DNA from: Cyclobacterium roseum | GTDB taxonomy: Bacteria > Bacteroidota > Bacteroidia > Cytophagales > Cyclobacteriaceae | Reading direction: 5' to 3' | Assembly (NCBI RefSeq): GCF_010119225.1 | Contig: NZ_WNKF01000016.1 | Span: forward strand, 51,863-115,862 | Length of the DNA: 64,000 nt | In this document: positions 34,771 through 42,577 of the stretch, piece after piece | How positions within the stretch are numbered: position 1 is the first letter of the stretch | How the letters are laid out: each line of letters opens with the position of its first letter | The notes under the pieces: model-generated | Told to the model about the DNA's origin: nothing | The model's input: only the letters and a program-made list of their open reading frames with translations | Database searches by the model: none | Program-made: the position numbers and the translations under genes

Positions 34771-35019
34771 TTATTGATGGCATTCAACGAATAGCCCCTC
34801 AATCAGCCGTTTGTCAAAACCGTTTCGATAATTTAGATTGGTCTTTTGGGCTGCTTGCTTATTTAGTAAGCCTAAGTTAAGAAAAACCTCGGGAAGGTCC
34901 AGTTTTATATGTGTTCCTTCCAATCCCAAAAAAGCCTGTCCATGGAATTGACTTTGTATTTCTCGAAAAAAATCGTTTTTCACAACCTCCAGCCCTACCT
35001 TTACGTCCAATACCTGCAC
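34771..35019 (-). CDS. hypothetical small protein (doubtful)
   Basis: 82 codons with a GTG start at 35019, directly divergent from the LemA gene (28 bp). The translation is protein-like (VLDVKVGLEVVKNDFFREI, FDKRLIEGLFVECHQ). It is not recognised and lies partly in the probable promoter region of lemA. It may be the end of a decayed gene. Confidence 0.3.
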   Translation of the reverse strand: MQVLDVKVGLEVVKNDFFREIQSQFHGQAFLGLEGTHIKLDLPEVFLNLGLLNKQAAQKTNLNYRNGFDKRLIEGLFVECHQ

Positions 35020-35047
35020 TGTTTTTTAAAACATCCATACGTTAACT

Positions 35048-35638
35048 ATGAAAAAAATATTAATTCCCATTGGCATCATCCTCCTGATTGGCATATTTGT
35101 CTATACCAAAGCCGTAGGCGTGTACAATACCTTTGTACAAACCGAAGAAACCATCAACGGTTCTTGGGCCGAAGTAGAAACCCAGTACCAGCGCCGGGCA
35201 GACCTGATTCCGAATTTGGTCAATACGGTAAAGGGCTATGCGGACTTTGAACAGGAAACGCTGACGGGTGTGATCGAAGCGCGTGCGAAAGCCACGTCCA
35301 TCAGCTTGCAGGCGGATGACCTAACACCTGAAAATATTGAACGGTTCCAGGAAGCACAGGACCAACTGAGCGGGTCGCTTAGCAGGCTACTCGTGGCCGT
35401 GGAGCGGTATCCCGACCTGAAAGCCAATCAAAACTTTCTTGAATTGCAAGCACAACTCGAAGGGACGGAAAACAGAATTGCCGTCGCCAGAAGAAACTTC
35501 AACCAGTCCGTTCAGGGCTACAATGCCAACCTAAGAACTTTCCCAAACAATGTATTTGCCGGTTGGTATGGGTTTGAAACGAAGGGTTATTTCGAAGCGG
35601 CAGCTGGTTCTGAAAATGCACCCACAGTAGAATTTTAA
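35048..35638 (+). CDS. lemA: LemA family protein
   Basis: 196 residues. One N-terminal membrane anchor (about residues 3-20), then the LemA helical domain with WAEVETQYQRRADLIPNLVN, ETLTGVIEARAKA and VAVERYPDLKANQNFLELQ. LemA proteins are membrane-anchored helical bundles of uncertain function that usually accompany TPM-domain proteins, as here: two TPM genes follow at 11 and 6 bp spacing, forming a clear operon. Confidence 0.93.
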   Translation: MKKILIPIGIILLIGIFVYTKAVGVYNTFVQTEETINGSWAEVETQYQRRADLIPNLVNTVKGYADFEQETLTGVIEARAKATSISLQADDLTPENIERFQEAQDQLSGSLSRLLVAVERYPDLKANQNFLELQAQLEGTENRIAVARRNFNQSVQGYNANLRTFPNNVFAGWYGFETKGYFEAAAGSENAPTVEF

Positions 35639-35649
35639 ATCCAAATCTT

Positions 35650-36084
35650 ATGGCCGAAAAACTATTCAGCACAGCAGACCGGGCCATTATCACCGATGCC
35701 ATCCGGAATGCCGAAAAAGAAACATCTGGTGAAATCCAGGTTCACATCGAAAGCCATTGCAAAGGAGAGGTGCTCGACCGGGCTGCCCAGGTATTCGAGA
35801 AACTCAAGATGCACAAAACCAAGTACCGCAATGCGGTGCTTTTTTACCTGGCGGTGGAGGACCATCAATTTGCCATTCTAGGAGATGCCGGCATCAACCA
35901 GGTGGTTCCGGAACACTTCTGGGAAAATATCAAGGAAGAAATGGTGATTCATTTCAAAAGAAAGGAATTTACCGAAGGCCTTAGAAAAGGCATCGAACTA
36001 TCCGGGCAGCAACTTCGACAACATTTTCCTTATGACCAGAAGGGGGGCATCAACGAGCTACCCAACGAAATTTCCTTTGAATAA
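35650..36084 (+). CDS. TPM domain-containing protein
   Basis: 144 residues. The TPM (YgcG/TLP18.3/Psb32/MOLO-1) fold is visible in AIRNAEKETSGEIQVHIESH, VLFYLAVEDHQFAILGDAGI and IKEEMVIHFKRKEFTEGL. No signal peptide or membrane segment, unlike the next gene's product. Middle gene of the lemA operon; function probably linked to LemA at the membrane. Confidence 0.88.
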   Translation: MAEKLFSTADRAIITDAIRNAEKETSGEIQVHIESHCKGEVLDRAAQVFEKLKMHKTKYRNAVLFYLAVEDHQFAILGDAGINQVVPEHFWENIKEEMVIHFKRKEFTEGLRKGIELSGQQLRQHFPYDQKGGINELPNEISFE

Positions 36085-36090
36085 AACATT

Positions 36091-36894
36091 ATGATCAAAA
36101 GACAGCTATTCACCCTATTATTTTTAGCATCCCTTTCATTTGCCGGCTGGGCGCAGGGAGATTTTCCGGAAAAACCCAACCCACCCCGGCTGGTAAATGA
36201 CTTCTCCGAGACCCTTTCCCAGCAGGAGGTCAGGCAATTGGAAAACAAACTGCTGGCTTACAATGACAGTACCTCTTCCCAGGTTAGCGTCGTTTTGATC
36301 AACTCGATTGGGCCTTATGCGATAAGTGATTATGCCTTTCAATTAGGTGATAAGTGGGGAATCGGAAGGAAAGACAAGGATAATGGCATACTGATCCTTG
36401 CTGCGATGAAAGACCGCGAGGTCTTTATTGCGACGGGATACGGCATGGAAGGCGCCGTTCCGGATGCTTTGGCCAAGCGAATTGTCGAACAGCTCATTGT
36501 GCCCAATTTCCGTTCTGGGGATTATTTTGCCGGTCTGGACCAGGCTACGGACATGATCTTTAAGCTGGCTTCCGGGGAGTATGAAGCCGCAGAGCAGCTA
36601 CCACCATCGGGTCGGCCTGCAGGCGCATTTCCGTTTATATTGATTTTTATTTTTGGCTTTGTGATATTGACCCTGATCAAAAACCGAAGGGACAACAATA
36701 ACCACATGGGTGGAAAACGTGGGGGCGTGGACTTTTTCACCACCATGATGCTTGCCAGTATGCTTGGAGGCAATAGAGGCAAATATGGCGATTTCTCCTC
36801 TGGAAGGGGAGGCTTTGGCGGCAGTGGGGGAGGAGGTTTCGGTGGCTTCGGGGGCGGCAGCTTTGGAGGCGGTGGCGCGGGTGGTAGCTGGTAA
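36091..36894 (+). CDS. TPM domain membrane protein (YgcG-like)
   Basis: 267 residues. A signal peptide (to about residue 22, SFAGWAQ) precedes the TPM domain (VNDFSETLSQQEVRQLENKL, VEQLIVPNFRSGDYFAGLDQ). One membrane helix at about 178-195 (FPFILIFIFGFVILTLI) and a Gly/Phe/Ser-rich tail (GGFGGSGGGGFGG) follow. This layout is standard for YgcG proteins. Last intact gene of the lemA operon; an amide-hydrolase fragment follows directly. Confidence 0.9.
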   Translation: MIKRQLFTLLFLASLSFAGWAQGDFPEKPNPPRLVNDFSETLSQQEVRQLENKLLAYNDSTSSQVSVVLINSIGPYAISDYAFQLGDKWGIGRKDKDNGILILAAMKDREVFIATGYGMEGAVPDALAKRIVEQLIVPNFRSGDYFAGLDQATDMIFKLASGEYEAAEQLPPSGRPAGAFPFILIFIFGFVILTLIKNRRDNNNHMGGKRGGVDFFTTMMLASMLGGNRGKYGDFSSGRGGFGGSGGGGFGGFGGGSFGGGGAGGSW

Positions 36895-36955
36895 GCTAGA
36901 AATAGACATCCTGGCTATTTTTATCAGGCGGAAAGGTGAACTCAGGGGCATTTCT

Positions 36956-37411
36956 ATGCTTGATCCGCCCTACGAGCAGCAGCTCGCCATTGGCAAGTAC
37001 TGGGAAAACATTCCTGGCAAGACTTTTCTGCCCGGATCGGTCACCTCCTCCGACCGTTTTGTGCGGGCATCTTTTTTCCTCAACTCCATTCCGCAGACGG
37101 ACAACACCCGGGTGGCGGTAGCCAGCGTGTTCAGTGTTATCCGTAACGTATCCGTTCCCTATGGATTTGAAATCGAAGGTTACCCCAATTTATCTACCAC
37201 CCGCTGGCGCATGGTGGCCGACCAGAAAAACCTGGTGTACTATTTTGAAACGGCACTGACGCCCAATGCCTTTTGGGTGGATTTGAAGAAAATCGATTTT
37301 AGCGAAAAAGCAGCGGTTCGCAAGCTGGATTTGGCCAATCACCGCACCTATTCCGGGGAAACCTCCGGTGATTTTAAGAAATCCGCACCTTTCCGGTTTA
37401 TTGGCTTGTAA
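36956..37411 (+). pseudogene. C-terminal fragment of a linear amide C-N hydrolase (choloylglycine hydrolase family)
   Basis: About 150 codons from ATG 36956 to TAA 37411. It reads YEQQLAIGKYWENIPG, LPGSVTSSDRFVRASFFLN, VASVFSVIRNVSVPYG, then TRWRMVADQKNLVYYFETAL: the second half of a penicillin-V-acylase/choloylglycine hydrolase-type Ntn enzyme. The N-terminal half with the nucleophile Cys and signal peptide is missing; the sequence upstream is the end of the ygcG-like gene. A deletion joining the two genes is the simplest explanation. Confidence 0.8.
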
Positions 37412-37561
37412 GGAGGCAGGTGTTATTCACGGTTAGCTGCATCCTTAAGATTTAGCTAAAAAAACCTGTTTTCGAGAATTAAAATATAGACCTCTGAAAT
37501 GGGTTTTTAAAAAATGGTATATCTTTCCTTGGTAGGATTTAGCTTTTTTGGTGTATTATCC

Positions 37562-37593
37562 TTGGGGTACCATTGATTGTGCGGCTATTTTTG
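37562..37593 (+). promoter_or_regulatory. probable promoter of the glycosidase-like lipoprotein gene
   Basis: TTGG at 37562-37565 and TATTTTTG (matches TAnnTTTG) at 37586-37593 with a 20-bp spacer, the usual Bacteroidota -33/-7 arrangement. It lies 67 bp before ATG 37661. Confidence 0.45.
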
Positions 37594-37660
37594 CCAGGTG
37601 CCTCCTTTGCGGTGCCGGCAATCGGTTAATTGACAGAAGACCAACATAAAACGTCAGTTC

Positions 37661-40000
37661 ATGAAAAAATTTGCATCCATTTGGCTGCTTGCCGTATTTA
37701 CCTGGGTCCTGGTTTCCTGCTCAACGCAGGAGCAACAAATCCTGGACCTTTCCAAGGCCGTGATTTTGGTTACACCGCAGATTGCCAGCCCGATGCAGGA
37801 AACGGTGTCAACCATTTTGGTTGAAGAAATCGAAAACAGGAGCGGCATCCGGCTGGAATTGGGTAGTGATTGGGAATCCGATACCCAAATTGCCCTCGCG
37901 CTGTCTTCGGATGAAAGCTTGTATGGAAAGACCGTTCCTTCACGCAAGGGCTTCGATGCGCCTGAACAAGAGAAAGAGGGTTACCGTATTTTTCAAGAAT
38001 CCAGCGAGGCAGGGAATACGCTCTGGGTGATTGGTGCCGATACCCGCGGGATTTTGTACGGCATTGGCAAACTGCTGCGAACGGCCTACCTGAGCGAGGG
38101 TAAGGTTGCACTCAGCAGGGACATCGATTTTTCCGAATCCCCGCAGTATGCCCTTCGGGGACATCAGTTTGGGTACCGAAATACCGCCAATTCCTGGGAT
38201 GCCTGGACGGTGGCTCAGTTTGATCAGCATTTTCGGGAGCAGGTGCTCTTTGGGGCCAATGCCTTTGAAAACATTCCTTTCCAGCAAATGGGTTCCAGCC
38301 CGCACTTTAAGGTGGATCCGCAGCAGATGGAAGTGGAACTCAGCCGAATCTGTGAAAAATACGACGCCGATTATTGGGTTTGGACCCCGGCTCCCCGAGA
38401 CCTGAGTGTGCCCGGAGCCCTTCAAGAGGGGCTTGAGAAACAGGAAGACTTTTATGCGCGTGTTCCCCGATTGAATGCAGTATTTGTTCCAGGTGGCGAT
38501 CCCGGGGATAACCATCCTTCCGAGCTAATACCCTACCTGGAGGAGCTGTCGGAGCTATTGCAGCAATACCATCCGGATGCGGGTATCTGGGTTTCCCTGC
38601 AGGGATTCAACGAAGAAAAAGTGCGGTATTTTTTTGACTACCTGCAGACCAATAATCCAGATTGGTTGGCCGGGGTGGTGAACGGGCCCAGTAGCCCGCC
38701 GATTGCGCTGGAACGGGAACTCCTACCGGAAAAATACCTCCACCGGTTTTACCCCGATATTACCCATACCGTACGCTGCCATTATCCGGCAGAAAACTGG
38801 GATCAGGCTTATGCGCTGACCCTGGGCAGGGAACCCTGTAACCCCCAGCCGCGAATGTATACGCGCTTGTTTAACCGGGACAGCCCCCATACCGATGGGT
38901 TTATCACGTATTCCGATGGTACGCATGACGATGTAAATAAAGCCGTCTGGAGCCAATTGGGTTGGGATCCCGGAAAAGATCCGGAAACCATTGTGCGGGA
39001 ATATACCCGGTTTTTCTTTGGTGCGGAGCTGGCGGAGGAAGCTGCCCAGGGGATATTTGCGCTGGAGGACAATTGGGACGGGCCGATTCTGGAAAACCCG
39101 GCTATTGAAGAAACGCTTGCCTGGTGGAAAAGGCTGGAGGCCGAAAATCCCGACCTGGCCGGAAATTGGCGCTGGCAGCAATTGCTGATGCGGGCCCATT
39201 ACGATGGATACATCAAAAAACGCCTCGCTTTCGAAAAACGACTGGAAGCCGAAGCCTACGCCATTCTGGCCAAAGCCGACTCGATCGGGGCCGATCAAGC
39301 GATGGAGCAAGCTTTGCAACAGCTGCAAAAAGCGGAAACCGAGCCAGTTTCTCAGGACCTGAAAGAAAAAGTGATTGCTTATGGAGAAATGCTATTTCAG
39401 AGCGTTGGGGCGCAGACCAGTGTGGAAAAATACGGAGCCAGTGGAGCCGAGCGGGGTGCCATCCTGGATTTTATCGATTACCCGCTGAAAAACCGCTGGT
39501 GGTTAGAAGACGAGTTTGAAAAGGTACGTTCGCTGGGGTCCGAGGCCGAAAAACTGGCCCGCTTGGACTTTATCCGAACCTACGAGTACCCGGGAGAAGG
39601 AAGCTTTTACGACAATATCTCCAGTGCCGATGCCAAACACGTAACGTCCAAAACCGATGATGCCATCGACTTCTTGTGGGAAAACAACGGGATCAACCGC
39701 AAGCGCCTGTCCACGCAGCTGTTCCAGTTTACCCCCACCTTGTCGTACGATGAGCTGGACCCGAATTCCGATTACCTGATCCGGGTTTCGGGCTATGGGG
39801 AAGCCCTTTTGCGGGCCAATGGACAACGGCTTACACCTACCAAATACGAGAAGGGATACGAGGAATTCAAGGAATTTCCGCTTCCCAGGGACTTGATAAG
39901 CGACGGCGAATTGGAGATCCGATTTGATAAGCCCGACGAAGCGCACTTGAACTGGCGGCAGCAGTCGCGGGTAACGGATGTGTGGCTGATCAGGCAATGA
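37661..40000 (+). CDS. lipoprotein with GH20/GH67-type N-terminal domain, putative glycoside hydrolase
   Basis: 779 residues. A lipobox ends at Cys20 (LVSC). Residues 25-150 resemble the zincin-like N-terminal domain common to GH20, GH67 and GH84 enzymes, ending in GADTRGILYGIGKLLRTAYL. A TIM-barrel-like region follows (ALRGHQFGYRNTANSWDAW, GANAFENIPF, YWVWTPAP, FVPGGDPGDN), then a helical part and a C-terminal beta domain. The target is likely a uronic-acid or amino-sugar glycan. Catalytic residues cannot be assigned by eye. Monocistronic. Confidence 0.78.
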   Translation: MKKFASIWLLAVFTWVLVSCSTQEQQILDLSKAVILVTPQIASPMQETVSTILVEEIENRSGIRLELGSDWESDTQIALALSSDESLYGKTVPSRKGFDAPEQEKEGYRIFQESSEAGNTLWVIGADTRGILYGIGKLLRTAYLSEGKVALSRDIDFSESPQYALRGHQFGYRNTANSWDAWTVAQFDQHFREQVLFGANAFENIPFQQMGSSPHFKVDPQQMEVELSRICEKYDADYWVWTPAPRDLSVPGALQEGLEKQEDFYARVPRLNAVFVPGGDPGDNHPSELIPYLEELSELLQQYHPDAGIWVSLQGFNEEKVRYFFDYLQTNNPDWLAGVVNGPSSPPIALERELLPEKYLHRFYPDITHTVRCHYPAENWDQAYALTLGREPCNPQPRMYTRLFNRDSPHTDGFITYSDGTHDDVNKAVWSQLGWDPGKDPETIVREYTRFFFGAELAEEAAQGIFALEDNWDGPILENPAIEETLAWWKRLEAENPDLAGNWRWQQLLMRAHYDGYIKKRLAFEKRLEAEAYAILAKADSIGADQAMEQALQQLQKAETEPVSQDLKEKVIAYGEMLFQSVGAQTSVEKYGASGAERGAILDFIDYPLKNRWWLEDEFEKVRSLGSEAEKLARLDFIRTYEYPGEGSFYDNISSADAKHVTSKTDDAIDFLWENNGINRKRLSTQLFQFTPTLSYDELDPNSDYLIRVSGYGEALLRANGQRLTPTKYEKGYEEFKEFPLPRDLISDGELEIRFDKPDEAHLNWRQQSRVTDVWLIRQ

Positions 40001-40374
40001 ATGAACGTCTTATGCAGAAGCAAACCTGGCTATCGAATGGCTGCCGAAAAGGCAGGAAGCAGCTGTTTAGTGGGTATTTTCTTAGGTTCTGAACGAGATA
40101 ATTGCTAATTCCGGTGGTTTTATGATCCTAAATTCTTAATTTAATTCCAGAAATTAAATCAGAGGGGGGTGGGGTAAAGGATTCGTTTACACGCAACGCT
40201 GACTTCAAGGTAGCGTTGCAACGGTTGATATGGCCGAAAACTCAGTGAAGTCATTATTGACTTGCAATTTTAGGCAAAAACTTGTAAATTTGTAAGATAT
40301 AATGCTCTTGGTTACGTATTCTCAATTCTTCATAAAATAGAGAGAATGCCGACCCTAGAGCTTTTTTTATTAAA
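40001..40374. other. spacer with the left direct repeat of the NYN element
   Basis: No gene. Bases 40102-40219 form the left copy of a direct repeat of about 120 bp (see that entry). The rest is AT-rich and probably carries the NYN gene promoter. Confidence 0.5.
40102..40219 (+). repeat. left direct repeat flanking the NYN gene
   Basis: Shares TTTTATGATCCTAAATTC, the GGGGTAAAGGATTCGTTTAC block and an AACGCT/AGCGTT inverted repeat with 41081-41201, in the same order and orientation. About 120 bp; the tail can form a GCAACGCT/AGCGTTGC hairpin. Confidence 0.8.
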
Positions 40375-41072
40375 ATGAAAAGAAGAACGGCAATATTGGT
40401 TGATGGAGGATTTTTCATTAAACGGTATCGCTCCATAAATAAAGTCAAGAATCTTGATCCTGAGAGGACGGCAAAAGATCTTTGGGAAATGTGCTTGAAA
40501 CATCTTTCCCAAGCCAAGTCTGAGACTTACGATTTGTACAGGATTTTTTATTATGATTGTTTACCCTACGACAAAATGATTGTCTACCCTACGACAAAAA
40601 GCAACATAATCCGATAACGGGTAAGTCAATCGATTTTTCTAAAACTGATCAGTATAAATTTCAATATGCATTTTTTGAAGAATTAAAAAAGAAGAGAAAG
40701 ATTGCTCTCCGTCTTGGAGTTTTAGAAGACCGGAAAAGATGGATTATTAAACCCTCCAAAACCAAGGAACTACTTTCAAAGCAAATTGCAATAGACGACT
40801 TGACAGAAGACGATGTGCAGTTTGACTTTAACCAAAAGATGGTGGACATCAAGATAGGATTGGATATTGCATCTATCACTTTAAAAGGTCAGGTAGATCA
40901 AATCATTTTAATTTCTGGTGACAGCGATTTCGTTCCAGCTGCAAAATTGGCACGTAGGGAGGGCATCGACTTTCTATTAGACCCCATGTGGAATCCGATA
41001 AAACCTCATCTTTTTGAACACATTGACGGTTTAGTCTCAAGGATAAAACGACCAGAAAACCACAATACCTAA
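40375..41072 (+). pseudogene. NYN-domain (LabA/DUF88-like) nuclease gene, frameshifted by a 23-bp tandem duplication
   Basis: ATG 40375 encodes RRTAILVDGGFFIKRYRS, the NYN start with the first catalytic Asp. Bases 40553-40575 are repeated at 40576-40598 with one mismatch. Since 23 is not a multiple of three, the frame shifts and stops at 40617. Removing one copy restores DCLPYDKKQHNPITGK and a continuous protein through IILISGDSDFVPAAKLARREG (second Asp pair) to TAA 41072, about 224 residues. NYN proteins are PIN-like RNases. The gene is inactive unless the duplication reverts. Confidence 0.85.
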
Positions 41073-41080
41073 CCAGAAAT

Positions 41081-41201
41081 TTGCTGATTCCGATGGTTTT
41101 ATGATCCTAAATTCTTAATTTAAATCCGGAAATTGAGGATCAAGAGAGGGGGGTAAAGGATTCGTTTACAAGCAACGCCGCTGCCTTCAGGAGATAGCGT
41201 T
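41081..41201 (+). repeat. right direct repeat flanking the NYN gene
   Basis: Second copy of 40102-40219. The pair encloses only the NYN gene and begins 9 bp after its stop. Confidence 0.8.
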
Positions 41202-41247
41202 ATATGGATGTTACTTACTGTTTTACATATAACCAACTTCCAATTAT

Positions 41248-41484
41248 CTGCCAACAGTTTTGCGAATAGGCCCTTTCCGGTTTTTCTTCTTCAGCAATGA
41301 AGGAAACGAACCTCCCCATATTCATGTTGAATCAGGTGAAGGCCATGCGAAATTTTGGCTGGAACCAGTTGAATTAGCTAATTCAACAAATTTTAGTGCC
41401 CCTGAATTAAATAAATTACGTAAATTAACAGAGGAACACAAAGCGTTAATACTAAAGAACTGGCATGAGTACTTTAACAGATAA
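41248..41484 (+). CDS. DUF4160 protein with non-ATG start
   Basis: The frame reads PTVLRIGPFRFFFFSNEGNEPPHIHVESG, the signature of DUF4160. Family members normally begin MPTVLRIGPY; here the Met position is CTG (41248-41250), with TTG at 41260 as the next possible start. The product is about 78 residues and basic. DUF4160 genes are typically paired with DUF2442 genes, as here with a 20-bp overlap, suggesting a toxin-antitoxin-like or regulatory module (not established). Confidence 0.8.
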   Translation: MPTVLRIGPFRFFFFSNEGNEPPHIHVESGEGHAKFWLEPVELANSTNFSAPELNKLRKLTEEHKALILKNWHEYFNR

Positions 41485-41701
41485 AAAAATCAATAGAGCC
41501 AAAAAAGTCTGGTTTACGGAAGAAAGGCTTTATGTACTTTTGGAAGATGGAAGAGAAATCGGTACTCCAATTGAATGGTATTCCAAACTTCGGCAAGCTT
41601 CAAAAGAACATTTAAATAATTGGAGGTTAATTGGAGGAGGAATTGGAATTCACTGGGAAGGCCTTGATGAAGATCTCTCAGTTAATGGATTATTAAAATA
41701 A
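41465..41701 (+). CDS. DUF2442 protein
   Basis: 78 residues: AKKVWFTEERLYVLLEDGREIGTPIEWYSKL is the DUF2442 core, ending IHWEGLDEDLSVNGLL. Overlaps the DUF4160 gene by 20 bp, so translation is coupled. The pair is common in Bacteroidota and cyanobacteria accessory regions; the function is unknown. Confidence 0.88.
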   Translation: MSTLTDKKINRAKKVWFTEERLYVLLEDGREIGTPIEWYSKLRQASKEHLNNWRLIGGGIGIHWEGLDEDLSVNGLLK

Positions 41702-42006
41702 GGGAGTGTTAGCTCAACTCTGTCTGGCTTCCCTTCGGGGGCTAGCCTCACAGCCGGATCATGATGCCATGCTACCGTTCTTAGCAAAACCGTTACCTCC
41801 AAGCCATTTGCGTCTCAATCAATCCATAGCGTACGAATTCAACCATAATCTATAGAGTAAAAAAATCAATGTATTTCTGTACGTTTCCCAAAAATTGGCC
41901 TGGTGGCTTGGACAAAACAAGATCTAAACCTTTGTTAGTTTAGGTCGAATCTCCTGTGGGATATACTTATAAATTTCTGGTAAGTCGAACCAACCCCATT
42001 CCTACG
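41702..42006. other. gene-free spacer
   Basis: About 300 bases. A TAGCTCAAC string near 41709 recalls a tRNA D arm, but no acceptor stem or T arm pairs with it. I see no gene. TTCCCTTCGGGGG near 41730 could form a small hairpin. Confidence 0.4.
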
Positions 42007-42492
42007 ATGCCCTTAAACCAAACTGAACGTCAAATTTTACGCAAACACCTGATCGAATCGCTAAGTGGTGAAAAAGCACATAGTACCTTTGATCGGGTGA
42101 TAGCCGATTTTCCGCTGGAGGCCATCAATAAAAAAGTGCCGGGCATTCCCCATTCTCCCTGGTTCCTGGTAGAACACATGCGAAGGGCGCAGCGGGATAT
42201 CATCGAATTTATAAACAACCCCAACTATCGGGAAATGAACTGGCCGGAAGACTATTGGCCAACAGCCGAAGCGGATCCGCATACCTGGAAACAATCTATA
42301 GAAGGTTTTTTTGCCGACCGAAAGGAACTGATCCAGCTGGTAGAAGATGATTCGATTGATCTGTTTGCCCCCATTGCGCATGCTCCGGATTACACGATAT
42401 TCCGGGAAATTATCCTCATGGCCAATCACCACTCCTACCATACCGGTCAATTGCTTTACCTTAAAAGAGTCTTTAAAAGTGAGCCTAGCTAA
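42007..42492 (+). CDS. DinB superfamily protein
   Basis: 161 residues from ATG 42007; an in-frame GTG at 41956 is less likely. A four-helix DinB/YfiT-like bundle: HSPWFLVEHMRRAQRDIIEF with His near 60, and MANHHSYHTGQLLYL with the C-terminal HxxxHTGQ metal-site His pair. Members are metal-binding proteins, some being thiol transferases; the role is unknown. Monocistronic. Confidence 0.85.
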   Translation: MPLNQTERQILRKHLIESLSGEKAHSTFDRVIADFPLEAINKKVPGIPHSPWFLVEHMRRAQRDIIEFINNPNYREMNWPEDYWPTAEADPHTWKQSIEGFFADRKELIQLVEDDSIDLFAPIAHAPDYTIFREIILMANHHSYHTGQLLYLKRVFKSEPS

Positions 42493-42577
42493 GGAAAATC
42501 AAGCAAATTTCAACCACTGTTAGTTACCTGCTTTATGGCTAAATTGTGTAACTTGTTTAGCACTTAACCATCAACTA

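Noticed and set aside
41700..41790. tRNA-like TAGCTCAAC string
   Set aside because: No acceptor stem, anticodon arm or T arm can be paired around it.
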